Assembly: GCA_902594515.1 (NCBI GenBank)
Contig: CACJML010000001.1
Span: 1 to 64,000, forward strand
Reading direction: 5' to 3'
DNA from: an uncultured SAR86 cluster bacterium
Lineage (GTDB): Bacteria > Pseudomonadota > Gammaproteobacteria > Magnimaribacterales > D2472
Length of the DNA: 64,000 nt
This document shows, in pieces, positions 60,074-64,000 of the stretch; within the stretch, counting starts at the first letter, position 1; every line of letters starts with the position of its first letter. The translations under genes and the position numbers were made by a program. The notes beneath the pieces were generated by a model. It did no database searches. It was given only the letters and a program-made list of their open reading frames with translations, and had not been told where the DNA came from.

Positions 60074-61540
60074 ATGATGGATAAGGAAAAATTCAGTGAG
60101 CTAGCTGTAGAGGGTTATACAGTTGTCCCTTTGAAGCAAAAAATTCAAACTCAATACCAAGATCCTGTCAGCCTCTTTAAAAAAGTAAGAAGCATTAAGG
60201 ATAGCTTTTTGCTTGAATCCGTCGAGGGTGGAGATCAATGGGCTCAATATTCAATCATTGGGTTTGATTGCAGTGATTCCATTCAGGTTCACCATGATGA
60301 AGTTAAGATAATTGAGGGGGGCCGAACAAAAAAAGTCACCTCATCTAAACCGCTTGATGTAATTGCTGATCAGATAAAAAAACAAAAGGCGCTGAAAGAA
60401 AAAGATATGCCTAGATTTTATGGCGGCTACGTAGGATTTTTTGCTTATGAAAGTTCAAAGTATGCCGAGAAAAAGATATTTGATCTTTCAGATAAACCAT
60501 CGAAATTTGATGAACACATGCCTGAAATTTATCTGATTAAAGCTGAAAAATTAATCGTTTTTAATAATTTCAGTAAAACTGTAGAAGTCATTGTCAATGT
60601 AAATCCTCAACAAAAAAAATATGAAGATGCATTAAAGGATCTTGAGCAATTAACTGACTTGTTAAATGAAGATGATCAACAAAGTTTTAAAGAGTTAAAA
60701 GAAGTTAAAAATAACTTTGCATTCAGTTCAAATTTTACTAAGGAAGATTATTTAAGTTCTGTAGAAAAAATTAAGTCGTATATAAAGGCTGGAGATGTGA
60801 TGCAAGTTGTTTTGGCCCAAGACTTTTTTGCAGAATTTAAGCATGATCCTTTGGAATTGTATCGAGCAATTCGTAAACTTAATCCATCCCCGTATATGTA
60901 TTATCTTAATTTTGGGGACTGTAATATTGTTGGTGCCTCTCCAGAAATATTGGTTAGATTGCAAGACGAGGAGGTTACCGTTAGACCAATCGCAGGGACC
61001 ATTAAAAGGGGTAGTTCTGAGGAAGAAGATAAAATCTTGGCTGAAAAACTTATTAATGACCCCAAAGAAATAGCAGAACATTTGATGTTAATTGACTTAG
61101 GAAGGAATGATGTTGGCAAGGTAGCGCAATTTGGGTCCGTCAAAGTTACAGAAAAAATGATCATTGAGAAGTTCTCCCATGTAATGCACATAACTTCAAA
61201 TGTTGTAGGCAGATTAAAAGATGAGCTTACTTATTTGGATGCGATGAAGGCTTCGCTCCCAGCCGGAACTCTTTCTGGTGCTCCAAAGATAAGAGCCATG
61301 GAAATAATTCATGAGCTTGAACCCAGCTCGCGTGGTATTTATGGGGGGGCTGTTGGTTATATTTCTTGGGATGGCAATATGGATACAGCTATTGCTATAA
61401 GAACCGCAGTAATTAAGGATGGGCTTATTCATGTTGGTGCCGGGGCAGGTGTTGTAGCAGACTCTGTTCCAGAAAATGAGTGGCAAGAGTGTGTTCAAAA
61501 ATCAAAAGTTTTTGCTGATGCTATGGAGATGCTAGATTGA
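60074..61540 (+). CDS. trpE: Anthranilate synthase component I
   Basis: Makes anthranilate from chorismate and ammonia (from TrpG), the first step of tryptophan synthesis. A potential tryptophan-feedback segment with LLESVEGG near 55 is seen, and the catalytic core shows PSPYMYYLNFGD, RPIAGTIKRG, LPAGTLSGAPKIRAMEII in parts, and GAVGYISWDGNMDTAIAIRT. Length 488 is normal. An in-frame ATG three bases on (60077) is equally possible. It overlaps trpG by four bases. No leader peptide with Trp codons was recognised in the six bases before it. Confidence 0.96.
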   Translation: MMDKEKFSELAVEGYTVVPLKQKIQTQYQDPVSLFKKVRSIKDSFLLESVEGGDQWAQYSIIGFDCSDSIQVHHDEVKIIEGGRTKKVTSSKPLDVIADQIKKQKALKEKDMPRFYGGYVGFFAYESSKYAEKKIFDLSDKPSKFDEHMPEIYLIKAEKLIVFNNFSKTVEVIVNVNPQQKKYEDALKDLEQLTDLLNEDDQQSFKELKEVKNNFAFSSNFTKEDYLSSVEKIKSYIKAGDVMQVVLAQDFFAEFKHDPLELYRAIRKLNPSPYMYYLNFGDCNIVGASPEILVRLQDEEVTVRPIAGTIKRGSSEEEDKILAEKLINDPKEIAEHLMLIDLGRNDVGKVAQFGSVKVTEKMIIEKFSHVMHITSNVVGRLKDELTYLDAMKASLPAGTLSGAPKIRAMEIIHELEPSSRGIYGGAVGYISWDGNMDTAIAIRTAVIKDGLIHVGAGAGVVADSVPENEWQECVQKSKVFADAMEMLD

Positions 61541-62100
61541 TTTTAGTCATTGATAATTACGACTCATTTACTTTTAACCTTGTTCACTACATTAGTAACT
61601 TTGACAAGAACATAAAGGTCATTAGGAATGATGAAATGGATGCAGGTGAAGCCCTTGATCTCAATCCCACAAAGATAGTTATCTCTCCTGGTCCATGTAC
61701 TCCAAGCGAAGCTGGTATTTCAGTAGAGGTCATAAGACAGTCTGATGTACCTTTGTTAGGTGTATGTTTAGGGCATCAATCAATTGGATCAGCTTTTGGT
61801 GGGAACATTGTAGAAGCCCCTGAAATTTTCCATGGGAAAAAGTCTTTGGTTGACCATAATGAGAGCAAATTATTTTCTGGCATTAAAAATAGTTTCGAGG
61901 TTGTGAGATACCATAGTTTGATTATTGAGCATGATACTTTGCCAAGTGAATTACAAATTACATCATGGGTTGAGGGTCATGAAGATTTAATTATGAGTGT
62001 GGAACATAAATCAAGACCAATCTTTGGCATCCAATTTCATCCTGAGTCTATTGAAACAGATCAGGGAATTGATTTGATCCAAAACTTTATGGACATTTAA
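61537..62100 (+). CDS. trpG: Anthranilate synthase component II (glutamine amidotransferase)
   Basis: Supplies ammonia from glutamine to TrpE. Class I amidotransferase of 187 residues: NYDSFTFNLVHY, the nucleophile cysteine in GVCLGHQSIG (about 78-87), and the His/Glu pair in FHPESIET near 168. The start is TTG within the trpE stop (TTGA overlap). It is followed by trpD one base overlapping. Could also serve as PabA-like glutaminase, as single-copy TrpG often does. Confidence 0.94.
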   Translation: MILVIDNYDSFTFNLVHYISNFDKNIKVIRNDEMDAGEALDLNPTKIVISPGPCTPSEAGISVEVIRQSDVPLLGVCLGHQSIGSAFGGNIVEAPEIFHGKKSLVDHNESKLFSGIKNSFEVVRYHSLIIEHDTLPSELQITSWVEGHEDLIMSVEHKSRPIFGIQFHPESIETDQGIDLIQNFMDI

Positions 62101-63110
62101 TGAGAGAAATTATAAAAAAACTTGAAGAGCGCATTGATCTTGATAATCAAATTATGACTGATGCTGTAAATCAAATCATGAGTGGCGAAGTTGAGGATCC
62201 CATGATTGAGGATTTTCTAATTAAGCTTAATGCAAAGGGTATAACTGAAAACGAGATAAGTTCAGCGGCTCAAGTAATGCGAAGCAAGTCTCTTTCAATC
62301 GATTTAGGCAACGGGGCTCATGTTGATACATGCGGCACCGGAGGGACAGGCCTAAATATTTTTAATTGTTCAACTGCTGCATCTTTCGTAGCAGCTGCTG
62401 GCGGAGCTCAAATTACTAAGCACGGCAACAAAGCAGTTTCAAGCAAGTCAGGTAGCGCAGATTTATTAATGATTGCTGGAGCTAACATCAATCACGATCG
62501 TAATCATTTAAAAGAAATTCTTAATGAAGTAGGGTTTATATTTTTATTCGCTCCACTACATCATCAAGCAATGAAATTCGTTATGCCAGCCAGGCAACGT
62601 ATTGGTAAGAAAACCATCTTCAACTTATTAGGTCCTCACACCAATCCTTGCAATGCTAAAAGGCAAATACTAGGTGTTTATGATAAAGGGCTTTTAAAAA
62701 CTTTTGGCAATGTTTCAAATTTACTGAAGATGCATCACGTGTTAGTAGTCCATGGGAATGACGGTTTGGATGAAATATCCATTACCGATAAGACATTCGT
62801 AACTGAACTTAAGGACGGAAATCTTAATCAATTTGAGATTCAGCCAGAAGACTTTGGAATGAGTAGGGCAAACATAACAGCCCTTAAAGCAGAGACACCC
62901 GAGGAAAGCTTGGAATTAATTAATGCTGCTTTTGAAGGCAAAGAATCACCTGTTCAGGACATGATATCTCTAAACGCAGGAGCATCTTTGTATCTAAGTT
63001 CAGCATCAAGCTCAATAAAAGATGGTGTCAATCTTGCCAAAGAGCTATTAAATAATGGTAAGGCGAAACAAACCTTTAGTTCGTATATTGAAATGACAAA
63101 TTCGCTATGA
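62100..63110 (+). CDS. trpD: Anthranilate phosphoribosyltransferase
   Basis: Joins anthranilate and PRPP. Motifs: the PRPP-binding VDTCGTGGTGLNIFNCST region, KHGNKAVSSKSGSADLL in parts, and FNLLGPHTNPCNAKRQILGVY in parts. Length 336 is normal, with no fused TrpG. It starts on the last base of trpG and overlaps trpC by four bases. Confidence 0.96.
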   Translation: MREIIKKLEERIDLDNQIMTDAVNQIMSGEVEDPMIEDFLIKLNAKGITENEISSAAQVMRSKSLSIDLGNGAHVDTCGTGGTGLNIFNCSTAASFVAAAGGAQITKHGNKAVSSKSGSADLLMIAGANINHDRNHLKEILNEVGFIFLFAPLHHQAMKFVMPARQRIGKKTIFNLLGPHTNPCNAKRQILGVYDKGLLKTFGNVSNLLKMHHVLVVHGNDGLDEISITDKTFVTELKDGNLNQFEIQPEDFGMSRANITALKAETPEESLELINAAFEGKESPVQDMISLNAGASLYLSSASSSIKDGVNLAKELLNNGKAKQTFSSYIEMTNSL

Positions 63111-63859
63111 ATATTTTAGATAAAATAGTAAATGCAAAAAAATTGCGCCTAGATGAATTAAAAAAGACTTTTTCCCTTGACGAAATAAAACAAAAAGCAA
63201 CCAGCCTTGAAAATAAACCTTCTTCATTCAGAGATTCATTACTGTCATCAAATCAATCGATCATAGCTGAAATTAAGCAAGCTTCACCAAGCGCAGGGAT
63301 TATAGATAATAATTTTGATCCGGAAAGACAAGCTATTCATTATGAGAATATTGGTGCCACTGCAATTTCTGTTTTAACTGAGGAAGACTTTTTCTTAGGT
63401 TCAGCAGAACATTTGCAGAAAGTTAAACAAAAATCGAGTCTGCCAATACTGAGAAAAGATTTTATTATTCATGAGTATCAAATTTATGAAGCCAGAATCC
63501 TGAATGCGGATTGTATTTTATTAATTGCTTCAATCTTAAATGATGATCAGATTGGTCATTTTGTCGATGTTGCTAGATCTCTTAACTTAGATTGCCTCAT
63601 GGAGGTTCATGATCAAGATGAGCTCAACAGGATTGAATCAATTAAGGATGTAATCATTGGAGTCAATAATAGAAACTTGAAAACATTTGAGGTAGACATC
63701 AGCTTATCAGTAAAACTTAAAAATTCTTATCGGGGCGACAATCCATTTGTTGCTGAATCAGGAATTAAGTCACAAGAAGATTTAGATTATCTTATGAACA
63801 ACGGGATAAATAATTTCTTAATCGGTGAAAGCCTTATGAGAAAAAATCTTCAAATATGA
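63107..63859 (+). CDS. trpC: Indole-3-glycerol phosphate synthase
   Basis: Ring closure step of tryptophan synthesis. Stand-alone 250-residue TIM barrel (not fused with TrpF): IAEIKQASPSAGII with the catalytic lysine near 54, LRKDFIIHEYQIYEAR near 118, GVNNRNLKTFEVD near 185 and AESGIKSQEDL near 215. It closes the trpEGDC run; trpF, trpB and trpA are not in the window. The end overlaps the coq7 stop on the other strand by ten bases. Confidence 0.95.
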   Translation: MNILDKIVNAKKLRLDELKKTFSLDEIKQKATSLENKPSSFRDSLLSSNQSIIAEIKQASPSAGIIDNNFDPERQAIHYENIGATAISVLTEEDFFLGSAEHLQKVKQKSSLPILRKDFIIHEYQIYEARILNADCILLIASILNDDQIGHFVDVARSLNLDCLMEVHDQDELNRIESIKDVIIGVNNRNLKTFEVDISLSVKLKNSYRGDNPFVAESGIKSQEDLDYLMNNGINNFLIGESLMRKNLQI

Positions 63860-64000
63860 GCGCTTGTTGAGGTCATGACCTTGGCAGTCATGCTCATGAA
63901 TTTTTTTGTATAGTCTTTAAGTTCCTCACCACCACTCTCGGAAGCCTCATTCGCATGTTGATCTTCATCAGCTCTCATTGTTTCAAGAATTTTAATAGTT
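63850..64000 (-). CDS. coq7: COQ7-type demethoxyubiquinone hydroxylase, 5' end cut by window edge
   Basis: C-terminal fifty residues only, with stop at 63850-63852. They contain ETMRADEDQHANEAS, the last iron-binding E-x6-H diiron motif of COQ7/UbiF-type enzymes, and the typical ending KFMSMTAKVMTSTSAHI. COQ7 performs the last ring hydroxylation in ubiquinone synthesis, complementing the ubiC-ubiA pair in this window. It overlaps trpC by ten bases, convergent. The 5' part lies past the edge. Confidence 0.88.
   Translation of the reverse strand, partial: TIKILETMRADEDQHANEASESGGEELKDYTKKFMSMTAKVMTSTSAHI

Noticed and set aside
60060-60080. Trp attenuator or leader peptide upstream of trpE
   Set aside because: trpE begins six bases after the DUF192 stop; no leader with Trp codons or alternative hairpins is present.

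Overview
The window is an AT-rich, densely packed chromosomal segment with no gene-free stretch over 300 bases. Its gene set points to a marine gammaproteobacterium with a small, streamlined genome. Evidence for this includes the lptD-surA-pdxA-ksgA-apaH operon, mutY-yggX, gmk-rpoZ-spoT, rpsU-yqeY facing tsaD, ubiC-ubiA and NtrBC, together with a membrane pyrophosphatase, an AlkB-like hydroxylase and several Fe(II) and Rieske oxygenases. A SAR86-like lineage would fit; that is inference, because the window holds no rRNA or other decisive marker.

Layout. 1-4.4 kb: end of an iron-type ABC permease gene, rmuC, an AspT-type aminotransferase, hspQ, a UPF0145 protein, a sulfotransferase-like protein and a small membrane protein. 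4.4-10.2 kb: thiD, a PhzF-like protein, proline iminopeptidase, a PhyH dioxygenase, a divergent Nramp-type transporter and a TauD-type dioxygenase. 10.2-16.5 kb is the most accessory part: a Gly-rich secreted protein behind a nested inverted repeat; a probable Zur-controlled zinc locus (operator, small His/Cys protein, TonB receptor with five His/Glu/Asp tracts); an AlkB-ferredoxin-small membrane protein operon; and a Rieske oxygenase.

16.56-17.63 kb: tRNA-Phe(GAA) and a roughly 991-bp integrated element. The element is bounded by a 50-bp duplication of the tRNA 3' part, has a perfect core-type inverted repeat around the anticodon loop, and carries near-mirror sets of GTGTTCAT sites at its two ends. 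It holds two small unknown genes and no integrase. This is the best candidate in the window for something undescribed.

17.7-33.7 kb: an SDR without its catalytic Tyr/Lys, yggX-mutY-gpmA, a rhodanese and grxC, then ntrBC behind a eukaryote-type glutamine synthetase (GSII) whose upstream region has a sigma-54 promoter and NtrC boxes. These are followed by yqiA/yqiB, a FemAB-like acyltransferase, ubiA-ubiC, rubredoxin, a dicarboxylate symporter, hppA and recG.

33.8-47 kb: yicC-gmk-rpoZ-spoT-ridA-pyrB; ribE-pyrE-rph; two tandem amidohydrolases, the second without metal ligands; yqeY-rpsU; and tsaD-folB-folK. 47-56.5 kb (minus strand): a phosphotransferase, a pteridine reductase-like SDR, cca, apaH (frameshifted in an A6 run), ksgA, pdxA, surA, lptD and a DsbA-fold isomerase. 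The isomerase is separated from a divergent SDR by a perfect 25-bp palindrome. 56.5-64 kb: amgK-murU (cell-wall sugar recycling), rpe, a DUF192 protein, trpE-trpG-trpD-trpC, and the 3' end of coq7 on the minus strand. Most operon joints are 4-base ATGA or TTGA overlaps, which suggests translational coupling.
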